From Bolinopsis microptera (taxonomy: Eukaryota; Ctenophora; Tentaculata; Lobata; Bolinopsidae), in the NCBI RefSeq assembly GCF_026151205.1, contig NC_087076.1, positions 2,751,902 to 2,815,901 of the forward strand: a stretch of 64,000 nt of DNA, written 5' to 3'. Of the stretch, positions 50,985-63,695 are shown in pieces (positions within the stretch are counted from its first letter, which is position 1; each line of letters starts with the position of its first letter). The position numbers and the translations under genes are program-made. The notes beneath the pieces are model-generated. The model saw only the letters and a program-made list of their open reading frames with translations. It was not told where the DNA came from and ran no database searches.

Positions 50985-51330
50985 ACGTACAACATCGAGC
51001 GTGCTAAATCACTCTACAGTCGATCTTCGAGATTGTTCTAAAAGGGCCCCCAACAGTTGAAATCAACTTCATTCGATGTATTTTCGGACGCTGATTCCGA
51101 ATCACCCCCATGACATAAGGTTAAAATGCTCCCCTGACGAGATATTGGCGAAAAACTGTCTCGATCACGTGATATGACCCTATGAGGAAGTTGGTCTAAT
51201 TTCTCGTTAGGGTTAGCAGTTAGGGTTTCAGTTACCTGGGGACCTCAGGCTATCGTGTTCATAAACATAGAGATTCGGCGGAATGACAGGCTAGGCTGAG
51301 CGCCGCCCAGTAAGTTTTGTGCCAGTAAAT
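50985..51330. repeat. Repeat remnants matching 38.4-38.9 kb
   Basis: 50,985-51,115 is a diverged inverted copy of 38,745-38,905. 51,230-51,330 shares 'gattcggcggaatgacaggct' and 'gcgccgcccagta' with the foldback at 38,426-38,718. Confidence 0.65.
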
Positions 51331-52514
51331 TCACAAAGTGAGTATTAAAGAAAAATTCAGTCAAAACAGTAAAATGTACAGGGTGGCCCAGAAGTAACTG
51401 CCCACACCCAACCCTTTAATAACTCACGTAATTCTTCTTAGAATTGCACAGAAATTTCAGAGATTATAGATATGGGCCAAAGTTATATTTCCTAAAAGAT
51501 TCGTCAAATTTAACTAATTAAAGTGGGTGTGTAGGGGAGTTGAATTTCTTTGGGGACAAAATGAATTTCTCCAGGATCTAGCCAACTAGATAAATTAGAA
51601 ACCAATAAAGTTCAACGGTCTCATATGATGCCAGTTAGCTATCAACCTTAGATCACAATCTTGGGATGCTAGAAACATTATCATAGCATACAAAAAATAC
51701 ATCAAATTACCGAGACTCTGCACATATCTGATAGGGAAAAGACACCACCTTAAAGAGGGAGGATCCTGGACCCCGAAATCCACCACTTTTCTGTACTTTC
51801 ATTGGTACCATTGTGGCATGGCAGGAAGCCAGGGCCCATACTGCCACTGAGCTAAAGCAGTAGAGGGGAACGGATGGCAGCTTCTCTGGGATCTAACACA
51901 TCCTGAAGCAGCCCAACACTATGTCCCAACGCAAACGCACTGGTGTTGGGATGTCTGCCCCCGGTGCCTGCCCAGATCAATAAAGCAGTCAAGCTTCATG
52001 TATGTTTTGTTGAGTATTCTCAACCAACAAATGTGGAAACACCCACAGTGAAATACCAAAAAGATCTAAACACATTTAACAGAATCAGATAAATAGACTT
52101 GAATTTATATATATACATAATTTATGAAGTGTATGTTATTGCCCACTTAAAGGGGCCAGTTAATAATTAGTTTAACTATTAGCTATTTTAGATATAATAA
52201 TAAGTGGTTGAAAATTGGTAATCTGAACGTTAAGAGCCCCTTCCTGGGTCTCCCCAGTGATCTACAATCTATTTGCTTCATATTGTTGACTTCTGTGATC
52301 AAGCATTAAAGGCTGAGGGTTGAAAGTTGTAAAACTTTGTTTTATCTATTGTTGATGGCAGGATTTGAACACAAAACGTACTTGTTCTGCTGCTATCACT
52401 GCTAATTCATTATCCAACCCATTCTGCACAAACTTTTTTACTTAATTAGAAGAATATAAATCGATGAATTTTCGATTTTACCAGCACTGACAACACTATT
52501 TTGAAAGTTGTATC
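51331..52514. other. POC1 upstream region with a solitary mariner-like end
   Basis: 'acagggtggcccagaagtaa' at 51,378 resembles the mariner-type ends seen elsewhere in the window, but no matching second end was found. The remainder, including 51,780-52,000 of higher GC, shows no gene. The POC1 promoter must lie here; no TATA box is clear. Confidence 0.4.
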
Positions 52515-55337
52515 ATGAAAGAAGATCCAACATTAGAGAGACACTTCAAGGGTCACAAAGATACAGTGACATGCTGCCATTTCAATCCAAACATGAAGCA
52601 ACTTGCTTCAAGCGGTATGGATTCCACTGTCATGGTAAGTGGTATCTGTGATATTAGCCAAACTAGGTTCAGTGCAGTGCTAAGGGGTCATTCACATATT
52701 ACGTAATCAGCCGAGGGGGAGCGGGTTTCCAAATGATTACGCTAGTGTAATTTTGATGCAATAGCTGTGTGTAAATTGTGGATGGAGGAGGAGGGGGGGG
52801 GGGGTGGCCGGTGGGCGAGGGGTTAAAAATTGTCCAAAACGTGATTATGTAATATGTGAACGACCCCTTTGTAGTTGATTAAATGAATGTACACAGAACA
52901 TGATTCTTTGCCATAATTTTTTTAAAACATGATTCTTTGCCATAATTTTTTTAAAATGTTTTTAAAAAATGTAGATATTACATTAGTTAAGTTGGCAAGG
53001 CCAAGGTATATTGTACATGAAAATATCCCAGGTTTGGAACTTTAAACCCCAGATGAGAGCCTACCGATTCTTGGGACACAAAGATGCTGTCATGTCCCTG
53101 AAATTTAGTCCTTCTGGACACCTTCTTGCTTCAGGCTCCCGAGATAGGACTATCCGGCTGTGGATACCATCAGTTAAAGGGGAATCTACAGTTTTTAAAG
53201 CACACACTAACACTGTTAGATGTGTCGACTTCTCTGCTGATGGCCAATCACTACTCTCTTCATCTGATGATAAATCTATTAAATTATGGACGGTTCATAG
53301 ACAAAAGTTTCAGGTGAATTATCAATGGTTTTGACTCTGTGCTAGTTTGATGACACATTACTAAAAAAGTGACTATAATATAATATTATTGAAACGTCTT
53401 TATACAGGTATACAGCGTGATGTGAACATTTTTTGTGCGATACTACATATTATAATCATAAAATCAAATTTTTATTCATCTTTTATTTCAGGCATCTTTG
53501 AATGGCCATGTGAACTGGGTTAAGACAGCCAAGTTCTCCTCTGATGGCAGATTGGTCGGGTCTGGTAGTGATGATAAGTCACTGAAACTGTGGGACATTG
53601 CCAGCAAAGAATGTATTCATACATTCTTCGAACATTCTGGTTTTATCAACGATGTGAGTTGATTAATAATTCTACTAATTGGGAATATCTATAATGATTA
53701 ATATACAAGTGTATAAGTTCAGCATTTACAATGTCTTCACTTCATTTCCTTATCTGCCAGGTTGAGTTCCACCCTAATGGAACGTGCATAGCCTCCGCAA
53801 ACTCAGACAATTCTGTTAAACTGTGGGATCTCAGAATGAACAAGTTACTTCAGCATTACCAAGCTCATGGCTCAACTGTCAACAGTGTTTCCTTCCATCC
53901 ATCTGGTTTGTTATAATACTTGCACCAAATAAATCAAGACATCTTGATAATTTAACAAATTTTTAAAAGTGGTGCCGGTAGCTATATGAAAGACTTTCAT
54001 ATCAGTCATTAAGGAATGACTGTGGTAATAAAATCTAATTCATATTTTCACAACAAATTTTCACGAACTGCGGTATTATTACCACTATAAATATCACTTC
54101 TACTATTATAAGCTTGCATCCATTTTGTATACAATTATACACCGTAAACTACAAATATTTAATTACACAGTTGAATTTTAATCAGCTGTATTACTATACA
54201 CTAATCATCAAAGTAATTAACATATTTACAAAAATTTACAACAACTAATTTTCAGGAAACTTCCTCCTGACGGCAAGTAGTGATTCTACTCTCAAGATAA
54301 TGGACCTTATAGAGGGTCGTCTCTTCTACACACTCCACGGTCACAAGGGTCCTGCTACTGCTGCTGCTTTCTCATCTACCGGAGAATACTTTGCTAGCGG
54401 TGGGGCTGACGAGCAGGTAATGTTTTGATAAGAGTCATATTATGTGGGATCTACTTTATATTGTAAGATTGTTAGCTATTTACTTTAATACAAGAGTAGT
54501 GAAGATCCAAATGGACAAGCTCCCAACCTTAACCCAATCCTCCCAGGTGATGGTGTGGAAAACAAACTTTAAAGGAGACGAGCCAGTAAGCAATGTTCCT
54601 AAAGCCTCCAAAAAAGAGCACGTGCACAAGTTTAATGTTGACAGTAATGTTCAGCCTGGTTCGTACCTTCATTTTAAACTTTCTTGTTAATATAAGTCCA
54701 TTTCAATGTCTTGAAGAGAATAAAGTTTAGGCGAAATCTAATTTTAAAGGTTAAAATTGTCCAGTTAATAAGCTCGTGTCCCCAGAAGGTAAACAAGTGT
54801 CAGTGCTAGCACAGCCTAAAGATTGTTCAGCTCCAGAATGTGAACCAGTCAATGTGGGACCAGCTCTGTTCAACCTGCCTGCTAACCAAACCAACCAGAT
54901 AGATCAACGAACCAACCCTGATAACACTAAAGATAACATATTTAATAACCACGCTACGTTAGTTTTATTTTACAGTTCTAGTGCTGTTGAGATTACTTAA
55001 TACATTGTATGTTTTAGTTTTTCGACTTCCGTTTCCTTTTCTCATCTGATATCCGCATAAGATAATCACAGTTAATTACAATATTCTTATGCTATTATCT
55101 TATGCATACAAATACCCATATTAACTAATTAATTATACCCTCAGGACGACTCCACTAGAGCCCCAGTCCATCCCCCCACAATTAGCAGCAACACTGGAAC
55201 ACATGGTAGGACAGCTAGATGTACTGACACAAACTGTAAGTATTCTAGAGCAGAGACTGACCATGACGGAGAATAAGTTGAAGGAGTGTCTGGATAACCA
55301 ACAAATGATCTCCCTCCAGATCAAGCCAAATGATTGA
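52515..55337 (+). CDS. POC1: POC1 centriolar WD40 protein, 8 exons
   Basis: Exons: 52515-52634, 53032-53313, 53492-53653, 53761-53905, 54256-54416, 54547-54658, 54786-54957, 55145-55337. All phases agree and give 448 residues. POC1 is a core centriole/basal-body protein needed for centriole stability and cilia. The N-terminus [20 protein letters not shown] and the order of the seven WD40 repeats (for example [74 protein letters not shown]) follow human POC1A/B almost repeat for repeat. After a Pro/Asn-rich linker, the C-terminus [20 protein letters not shown] forms the family's coiled coil. A MITE lies in intron 1. A pre-duplication POC1, not assignable to A or B. Confidence 0.95.
52684..52867. 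mobile_element. MITE with GGGGTCATTCACATATTACG ends in POC1 intron 1
   Basis: The left end GGGGTCATTCACATATTACG and the right end ATGTAATATGTGAACGACCCC are inverted, about 28 bases long with few mismatches. The interior is G-rich (G-run near 52,793-52,804). No ORF. It disturbs no exon. Confidence 0.8.
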
Positions 55338-56115
55338 GATGGTCTCTGTGCTGTGATTGGTTGATGTTCAGATCCCTTGCATGTGTAGTAGATGTAAAGG
55401 AAGGTTATAATTTATATTGTATATAAAGTACAAATGGTTTAGTCAGACATCACATTATATTACTATTAACTGATTAAGTTATTTGACCTTGAAATTTCAC
55501 AGAAGATTTTTACCAGAATTTAATATTTTTAAACTGTGACAGTTGCAAATCCATAAAACAATTTAGATTTAAGTAATTTTTAATTAGCTGCTTACGTAAA
55601 GCCAAGGGAACAGTTTTTACATGGTAGCAGACTTTGAATTTAGCACAATATACATCAAATTGAAAATCTCAAACAGTTAGAGTTGTAACTTTAACCCGAA
55701 ATTTAGTTTTGCTACCACTCAAAATTAAGTATGAGATAACTTTTTAAATTAATGGTACATATATTGGTTTAAAATAATGAAATTAATTGACGAACACTTT
55801 GGAACAAAGGTTACAGTGGTTCCACTAATCATATCAACTATAATATGCAAGCTTATTTCAAGAAAACAACACCAGAGTTTTATTTAACTAACGATGTATT
55901 TAAATGCTTCTCCCCTGTCTGTTTCATTTTTAAGGCATTGTAATTCAACTTAAAAATATCGTCTAGTTTTTGCTGTGTTTACAACTGAAATCTGCTGAAA
56001 GCATCAGAAGTACTATTTCCTCTTGCACCATGTACTAGAGAGCTTATAATGATAATAACTTCTGATTAGACTTTATGAGAAGTAAAAAGCCAACAGAAAT
56101 CAAGTCTACGTAAAG
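55338..56115. other. POC1-ITPA intergenic region
   Basis: AT-rich and without ORFs of note. It holds the POC1 3' UTR and the ITPA promoter, neither of which shows a distinct motif that I can assign. Confidence 0.5.
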
Positions 56116-59100
56116 ATGAGTGCTCAAAAAGTCATCACCTTCATCACTGGAAACGCTAAAAAGTTAGAAGAGGTTAGTACCTACATGTTTTGTTTTTTCC
56201 TGTTTGAGATAAATGGATAACGTCCTTGTAATGTTCCAGATCGTAATTTAAATGTTCATAAATGTTTTACAATTATTTCATTCATTCCAAGAACCTACAA
56301 TAATTGACAATTTATCCTAAGCAAATATTCCTTGTTTGTCTGGTAACCTCAGTTTATTTGCCTCAGGTGACTGCAATACTTGGTAAAGACTTTCCCTTTA
56401 TGATTGAAGCTCATAAAGTTGATCGTAAGTAGATTTTATTATCCTCTTGAAAGGATACAAATCAAATTAAAGATTCCACGTTTTACTTATTAAAAACTTG
56501 TATTATTCATAAATTCTTCGATTTTGCTATAATTCTTGACATTTTTCCAGTTCCAGAATTACAAGGAGAGCCAGAAGACATAGCAAGACAAAAATGTTTA
56601 CTAGCTGCTGAAAAAGTAAGTCGAGTAGTAAATGTAGTTTAGCGTACAATTTTCATAAATATGCCTGATTTCAGCCATGTTACCAGTCACACATGGTTTG
56701 TACTTACTTAAAACTTCTTAATCACGCACATGTGAACATTGACGGTACCTCCAGTAACGGTAAACATTACATACAAAGTTATGACATTCTCTGAACTAAC
56801 TGCTGATAATTCCTTCTCTTCAATTGACCGGATTTTGTCATTTGAACTTTGTAAAATCAGTGATCGGATAACGTTTGGATTTGGCGCCTTTTTAACGGTT
56901 TTGCATCTTTTTACTAGTCGACATTCGACATTCAAATAATAAAGGCAAAAGGCGTTGAGCCGTTAGTGTAGCAAAATTGTGTGCGCGGCGCGCAATTGAG
57001 CAAGCCATGCAATCCCCAGCTAGCTGACCTTACATAATATTATTCGATTTAATGTATTTGTTTTTCAGATGAATTTTGGACCGGTGATAGTGGAAGATAC
57101 TTGTCTCTGTTACAACGCACTCAATGGTCTGCCTGGTCCCTACATGTAAGACACTTAGGTAGTTGGTACTGTGTAGTTTAAATCTAGTTAGTGAAAATGT
57201 ATCTTTCATTCACTATAGGTTTCAAGGGTATAGTCATTACTAATTTGTAAATAGTATAGAAGTCAGTCAAGCCGCTATGAACAAACATCATTACACTATA
57301 TTTCTATATTTGCCATCTTACATTTGATACACCTCATTCATAAAAAGGAGGCGGTCACAGCTCTCGCCGTGGACAATTGAGGTCCCCGCCAGCTTGGTTC
57401 TTTTATTTGGGGAAATATTGAAATTCTGGATCAAATAATATCACCACAATACGTGGATCCAGAAATCAATCTCTGCAAAGATTTGCCATTCTTAAAAAGT
57501 TGTTAATGATCAGAATTGAGGGTACTTTATACAATTACAATTCACCGAACCTTTCGCATTTATTTTTAAACGCCACTGCGAGGAAAAATCGTAGAAAGTA
57601 CAGGGTGGGCCAAAAGTCACTGGACATGCGTTGGTCTTAATAGCTTCGCCGTGTTTTATATTTGAGAGCTGTTGCTTTGCAGATCGATAGCATACTGTAG
57701 CTTCTGGTTCGAGGATTCCGTCGTCAAAATTTGAAAATTCGAATATTTGAGACCACGCCCATTCAAAATTAAAATTCTGGACGCCTGATTTTTTATAAAG
57801 ACGGTAGATTATTAAATGTTGCATCTGATCTGAAAAAATGACGTGAAACAGATTAGAAATGACGAAGTTATCAAGAATTTTGTGTATCTCGTTAACAAAA
57901 TTGACTGGATGATTATCTGACACCGTGACACGCCACCTTAATTGGGCAGCCTCAACGATTCCCATAATGTTTAATGGGGTGGTTAACGGGGTAATAAAAT
58001 TTAGCTCGATCCGACTATCCAAACTATCAAATAAATGCAAAAATGAACCTTCATTTGAAAAAAATGAACTCGAATATTTTTCGATTTGACAAATTCCTCG
58101 AACCAGTGGTGGTAGTAAGTCGTACCAGAAAGAATTATTTCAATTGGTCACTCAGTGACTGAGCTATTAAGGCCAACGTATGTCCAGTGACTTTTGGCCC
58201 ACCCTGTACTATTAATTAATAGTTAATAGGATATTCACATCTAAATGAAATGAAATGAAATGAAATGAAATAATGTGCTTGTATACCGCCCATATGGTTA
58301 GCAACTGACACAAGTGCCAGGTACTAACCATGTCAGAGCGGTTCTAAAGGGTGAGGTGAAAATATCCAGCAACAAACAACTAAATCATCTCAAAAACAAA
58401 TCTATTTAGGAAAAATTAAAACTTTAAATATATCATATAGTAATCATAGGAAGATTTATTGATATATACCACACTACGATTAACAATAAACCACCAGAAA
58501 ACTCTTCAAAAGTAACATAACATACTTATAGGAATCAAAAGAAGGATTATTAATATGTTAATACACATTGCACTAATAAATAAAGATACACCCTACAACA
58601 AATCATAAGAACAAAGACAAAAACAGCACTAATCACATACGGTCATATAAATAATGTTTAAGGGTACCTTTGAAACTGTCTACGTTGCGTAGTGATCGTA
58701 TCTCCCAGGGAAGTGAGTTCCAAGCAGTTGGTGCGTAGTTGGTGAATCGACGTTGATCAATCTTACTATTTGTAGTTTTAGGAGTCTTTAGTCTGTAACA
58801 ATCTCCTTCTACTTTTGATCTTGTACAAGTAGCTATTGTCAATGGGTTTTCAATCACTACAAGATTCTGTATGTAGGCCGGTGCAATCCCATGCACAGCT
58901 TTATAAGTTAACAGGCAGACTTTAAAGAAAATCCTTTGGTCAAGAGGAAGGATATGTGCTCTCTTGTAGTAGGGAAGTAGGTCTTCTGATCGGTCTTTGA
59001 TATTGTAGATGAACCGTATGGCACCATTGAGGGTTGATCTTAGCTTGTTTAGTCGTGTCTTTGGTAGGTTCATGTAAAGAGAATTACAGTAGTCGAGCTT

Positions 59101-60404
59101 TGATATTACAAGCTGTGTTACCATCATGAGTTTCACTCCTTCATCCAGATAGCGCCCAATCGTCCTTAGATTCATCATTGTCCAGCTGCATTTCTTTTTG
59201 ACACTATTAATTTGTCTTTCCATGGTAAGAGACTTATCAAACTTTACCCCAAGACTCTTCCAGCTGTCACCTTTAAGAGACTTCTTCACGTCCTTACGAT
59301 AAACTTCGGTCCATTCATGGTTAGTGATAGTAGTCTCTGTATCATCCTCGTTCACTGGTGACTTGGCTATAGTAATCGTGTGCCTTGCTGGCAGGGGCTT
59401 CTCTATTGGGAGGTTAGCTTGCAGGGATTCCGCAGGGGAAATGGCAGCCACTGAAATAGCTTCTTTCAGAAGATTAGGTAGGACTTCACTCAATTGTCTC
59501 TTAATTATGTTTTCTAGAGTTTGGCTGTCCTGTTCCGGAAGGGGGACAAGTGAGGTCTTTGCTAGATCAATAGCTCTGGTTGCAATGATGTATAGTTCTT
59601 TACAAACCTTGAAAATATGTTCTTTGTTGTTGCTGGTGGGTATATCTGTTAAAATCTTTGCTTCGTGGATTGTTTTCTTACCTTGAAAGGACTTTTCGTT
59701 GATTAGGTCGAGCTCTTCTTCCAGTTTCTTCAAGTCATCCATATCTGCTAATGAAATCAAGGTCCTATACCCAAGATAAACTGTAAGTTTTTAGAAAAAC
59801 TTAAACAGCTACAGTAACGTAGATCTGGGTGTGTATGATAACAACTTAACAATAGAAACCTCAAATTATTTGTTATATAGTAGTGTTGAAAGTATTAAAA
59901 CTAAGTCTAAACGTTTTAGAAAGTGGTTTTTAGACAAGTGTGGCAGAGAAGGTTTGTACAAATTATTGGCTGGTTACGAGGACAAGTCTGCTTTTGCTCT
60001 CTGTACTTTCGCTTACTACGATCCGGACAAGAAAGAGGCGGTTATCTTCGAGGGGAAATGTCATGTGAGCAACACGTTTCACTTCTTGTTGTTTTATTTT
60101 GGTGGAATTATTACAGAGCTGATCAATATATTTAAATCGATTTTGCAGATTTTACTTCGAAATGTGCGGCACTTTGAAAAAATTGCTGAATTAGTACCCT
60201 GAATCTATACGTACATTTCAGGGAAAGATTGTTCCCCCGAGAGGCCCGGATTATTTTGGCTGGGACCCAGTCTTTCAGCCTGACGGCTATGATGTGACTT
60301 ACGCTGAAATGGATAAGAAGATAAAGAACACCATTTCCCATCGTTTCAATGCTCTGTTAGCTATGAAGAATTATTTCTTGGAGAATGGAAACTTAGGATC
60401 GTAG
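56116..60404 (+). CDS. ITPA: Inosine triphosphate pyrophosphatase, 6 exons
   Basis: Exons: 56116-56172, 56367-56424, 56551-56615, 57069-57145, 59920-60064, 60222-60404. All phases agree, giving 194 residues, the same length as human ITPA. The enzyme is a cytosolic house-cleaning hydrolase that converts ITP/XTP and deoxy forms to monophosphates. Family motifs are complete: [13 protein letters not shown] at the N-terminus, [31 protein letters not shown] (metal/phosphate loop), [52 protein letters not shown] and ISHRFNALL near the end. The 2.8-kb intron 4 contains a mariner-like MITE and a LINE derivative on the opposite strand. AATAAA at 60,638-60,643 is the likely poly(A) signal. Confidence 0.97.
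57601..58206. mobile_element. Mariner-like MITE, copy 2, in ITPA intron 4
   Basis: CAGGGTGGGCCAAAAGTCAC and its inverse GTGACTTTTGGCCCACCCTG end a 606-bp element flanked by TA on both sides. The inverted repeat continues about 35 bases (CCAACGTATGTCCAGT). The interior, inverted, matches copy 1 at 28,511-29,565. The minus-strand 176-codon frame (57,510-58,040) covers part of it but is not a recognisable transposase. Confidence 0.88.
58244..59760 (-). mobile_element. LINE derivative: ORF1-like N-terminus fused to RT C-terminus
   Basis: A single intact 375-codon frame (59,760 to 58,633). The first about 170 residues are acidic/helical and ORF1-like ([34 protein letters not shown]). The remainder is the C-terminal, non-catalytic part of an L2/CR1-like RT ([46 protein letters not shown]-type [20 protein letters not shown]). 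The endonuclease and catalytic RT core are absent. The 3' end at 58,244-58,270 carries tandem ATGAA/TTCAT units, as L2-like LINEs do at their 3' ends. It lies antisense in ITPA intron 4. It is either an internal-deletion copy or an established non-autonomous family. Confidence 0.75.
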
Positions 60405-60637
60405 GACTTGAAGTTATTTTTAATTCGTTTATTTTAATTGTAGTCCATTCTAACATCCGCTTCTTTACATTTTCAATTTTATCGGTTTTAGAAGCCAAGA
60501 TAACAATAGAAATTCTTAATTAAATTGCTTACTTTTAGCCGCTGTTTTTATATTCTAAAATAATTTATTGAATTTTGGTTTCATTTTCTTCAGTTTTAAA
60601 GTTCCTGTTTTAACTTTGTAATTGCCAAATGAAAATC

Positions 60638-60643
60638 AATAAA
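60638..60643 (+). terminator. ITPA poly(A) signal
   Basis: AATAAA, 234 bases after the stop codon, the first canonical signal downstream. Confidence 0.6.
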
Positions 60644-61373
60644 TTACTCCAGCAAAATACAAAATCATATTAGAACCATAGCATAGGTTATATCAATCTT
60701 TGCTGCTGCTTTCATACCGGAAAATAAAATATAAGCTTAAGTTAAACGGGGAACGAACCACAATAAAATCAACCTAAAATTTCGAATTAAATTCAAATAG
60801 CACATCATACACGTATATCGTAAAAATTGGCTGTTATCCAATGAACCACTCCTAGCGGTTATATCCGTAGTAGGTTTGCTAAAGAGTTAGAAACATTTCA
60901 CAAAGTATTTTATCTAGATTATAGAGACCTCTCAAAGTATGTGTGTAGGATAAACCTTCGTGAGAGCATACCAGGGTGTGTTGCTACCATATTTACAAAT
61001 TTTTTGAATAAATACCTGCAAAAAAAACATGATCTTACTGTTCTTCATAAAATCTCAATTCAAGAAATATTGTGACAACTCTTTAAAATTTAGAAACATA
61101 CAATGTAAAATCCCGGAATTGCGGCACTAAATTATCAATACTAAGTTAAAACTTTGCATTATCAATGTTTTAATGATGCGGACAGCAACACTATACATTT
61201 CTATATTACTGCCCAAAAAAACTACAAATAAATAACCCCTTTTCCATTACACTTGAAATAATTTTCTCTCAAATCGTAGCCTAGAAAGGAAGGAGGAGGG
61301 TGAGGTTGTTCGTTCCCGGAGAGGGCTGGAATCTTCTAGAAAGTTCGGAAGAGTTCTAGAAACTTGGAGAGGT
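60644..61373. other. Convergent ITPA / BZW intergenic region
   Basis: The 3' ends of the plus-strand ITPA and minus-strand BZW genes face each other here. Apart from UTR sequence nothing is recognised. Confidence 0.5.
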
Positions 61374-63695
61374 CTACTCCTCATCCTCGTCGGAGTCCTC
61401 CTCTGAAATTTAACTGAACATTAATACAAATATTAATATTCACAGAAACTTTACACTCTGGACCAGGTTAATCCTGAAAATCTAACTTATCTTGGGACAT
61501 GTGGGCCCGAAATTAGAAGTTCGGAGATGTTAAGTTGTTGCCAAACAAGCTGTTCTTTAAAAGAATAGTTAAAGAAGTCAGTGAACAACTAAAATAAACA
61601 AACCTTCCTCGGCATTTTCAAGCCAGTTGACCATTTTCTCCATCTGAGAGAGGAATTCTGTTTGGCCCTTAGTGCTGTGTGAACTTTTGTACCAATCTAC
61701 TATTGCATCTTCCTCCAGCACGTTGCCTGAGGAAACAGGTCTGTTATTTAGGTTACCATCATTACCCAGACTGTTCCTGAATATTAGAGTTAGATTGACG
61801 TCTCGTTTTGGGTGGAAGAATGTTAATATTGGAGTTTGATTGGAAGAATGGCATTTACAAGTGCAGGTTGCATGTATTCCAATCTTACCGTTATAAAGCA
61901 TGAATATAACTTTGTGGAATGTTTTGAGAAAGTTGATGTTGTCGTAACAGAACTCTTGTATTTTGTTCATGAAGTCTATTTGTAATTTGTGTGTCTTGGC
62001 AATTTCCTTGAATAGCGCGCTGTATTGCTGAAAAGAGAGTTAAATTATAAGTGATTATAATTATATTGATACGGGTAGAAATACTGAGCCTCAGATCGAA
62101 ATAGAATAGAATGCTGCATAACACTGCCATTAATAATGGAAAGTTTAACCTGAAGTCAAACTCCTCGACAAATGATAAATTTCTCCTCACTTAAAACAAA
62201 TTGCCAGAAGAATGATACCTTGAGTTCCTTGTAAAAATCGTCAGGAATTGAGTCGGATCCAGCCCAATCTCCTGAGTTGGCAATGGCTGAGAATAGAGTT
62301 TGCATTGCATACGGTTGGGTCACCTTTCCTTGATCTGTTGCTTCTTTGATGTACACTGACAACTGAAACAAACGGCGTTAAATAAGAGTCTGTAATAGAA
62401 TCTAGCATGGAATTATTACTTGTTTATTATTAATTAATTACTTATATCAAATATTGTGATTTAACAGTGTTCATGGTCGTAGAAATGAAAGATATATCAA
62501 AAACAAGCAGGCCCAGATACGGATTCTCATAAAAAATATACAGCTTGTATATGTCATCTGGAATGATTCAGCTCACGGTCCAGGAATTTGTAATATACAC
62601 TTGGCAAGACTAGTAAAACTAGATAAGTATTGATTTTTAAAAGCTTTAAAGTGACGTTAGTCGTTACGCTTTCGTGTGACTCTGTCACACTTGACACAAA
62701 CGGGAAATGAGTCGCAAGCCTAGCTGTACGGCGCATTGCGTATGGTACGTGAGACTGAGCATGCAGCGCAGGCGAATCGGAAAAAATCAGTAATGCGCGC
62801 GTCGCAAAATTTGTAAGCAAGACGCGCCATTCCGCGCGCGAACTTTCTATAGGATAAACGACAAAATCACGTACGTTTTCGCAAGATTGAAACAAGTAAG
62901 ACTGTGACAAAAATTAGGTCATCAGTGACGAATCGGTCATTACCTCTGAAGTATTGTATTCGTCGTCATTCACGAACAATTTGATCCGGGAAACAAACAC
63001 TTTCCGGTTGTTATTCGCTCTTTGTGAACGCTGAAAATTGAATCTTTTAAAATACTGCCACTGGTAATAAAACAACGTGTATGCGTGAGTCCGTGACCAC
63101 ATATTATCTAGAAACACATGTTGTTAATCAGGGAAGAAAATATCAAATTTACTAAAAAGGTGTACTAACCACATGTTGGACCATCTCATTCAGTCCCTGT
63201 TCCTTGAAATAACTCTCTATGTGGTCCAGACTTCTTTTGGGACCGATTGGGAATATGTCCTGTGGCAAAAAGTCATTATGAGACAGAATAGTAGCATTAG
63301 TTGGAGCAACTTCAGGTTTCAATAGGACAATCAATAATTTAATTTTAATTCAAAAACTGCCAGTATGTAATTATTAGAATCACAACGAACATAAATTTCC
63401 CTTGCAGATATAACAGACTTAGTTAAAATTACAATGTTTCAACAAGCATGATAAGATATGAAACGTTCGCCGAGTTTGAAAACAACAGTCAGAGCCATTA
63501 CATTTTTCAGAAAAAAGGGTAACATTAAACAAATGGCTGACAGTGAGTGACCAGTATTTTGATAATATCTTGAATATTATTTTACCTGGAGGGAGGGGTC
63601 TAGAGAGGCTTTCTTGAGAGTAGAAGTTAAAGAAGCCATGTCCCTCTCCTGGAGCCATGTCCTGAACAGACTTGTTGCGTACATAACACTTACCT
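61374..63695 (-). CDS. BZW: BZW1/2 eIF5-mimic protein, C-terminal seven exons (partial)
   Basis: Exons from 5' to 3' on the minus strand: 63695-63586, 63259-63170, 63030-62944, 62362-62219, 62027-61889, 61726-61604, 61402-61374 (stop 61376-61374). All phases agree. The protein aligns with the middle and W2 domain of BZW1/2 (5MP), which competes with eIF5 for eIF2/eIF3 and tightens start-codon choice. Visible anchors are VMYATSLFRTWLQERDMASL, DIFPIGPKRSLDHIESYFKE, KIQEFCYDNINFLKTFHKVI, EEDAIVDWYKSSHSTKG, FLSQMEKMVNWLENAEE, and the acidic tail EEDSDEDEE typical of W2 ends. I read 'GKIGIHATCTC...' (61,727-61,888) as intron, because splicing restores NGNVLEEDAIV in line with the family. The N-terminal half lies beyond the right edge; 63,696-64,000 is intron. 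Confidence 0.92.

Noticed and set aside
51780-51860. Minus-strand 'tagctcagtggcagtatgg' resembling a tRNA A box
   Set aside because: No B box or acceptor-stem pairing could be found nearby; probably a repeat remnant.
63002-63117. Minus-strand frame DNMWSRTHAYTLFYYQWQYF as part of the BZW coding sequence
   Set aside because: Its acceptor phase does not fit the previous exon; skipping it to the acceptor at 63,031-63,033 gives phase 0 and matches the BZW family.
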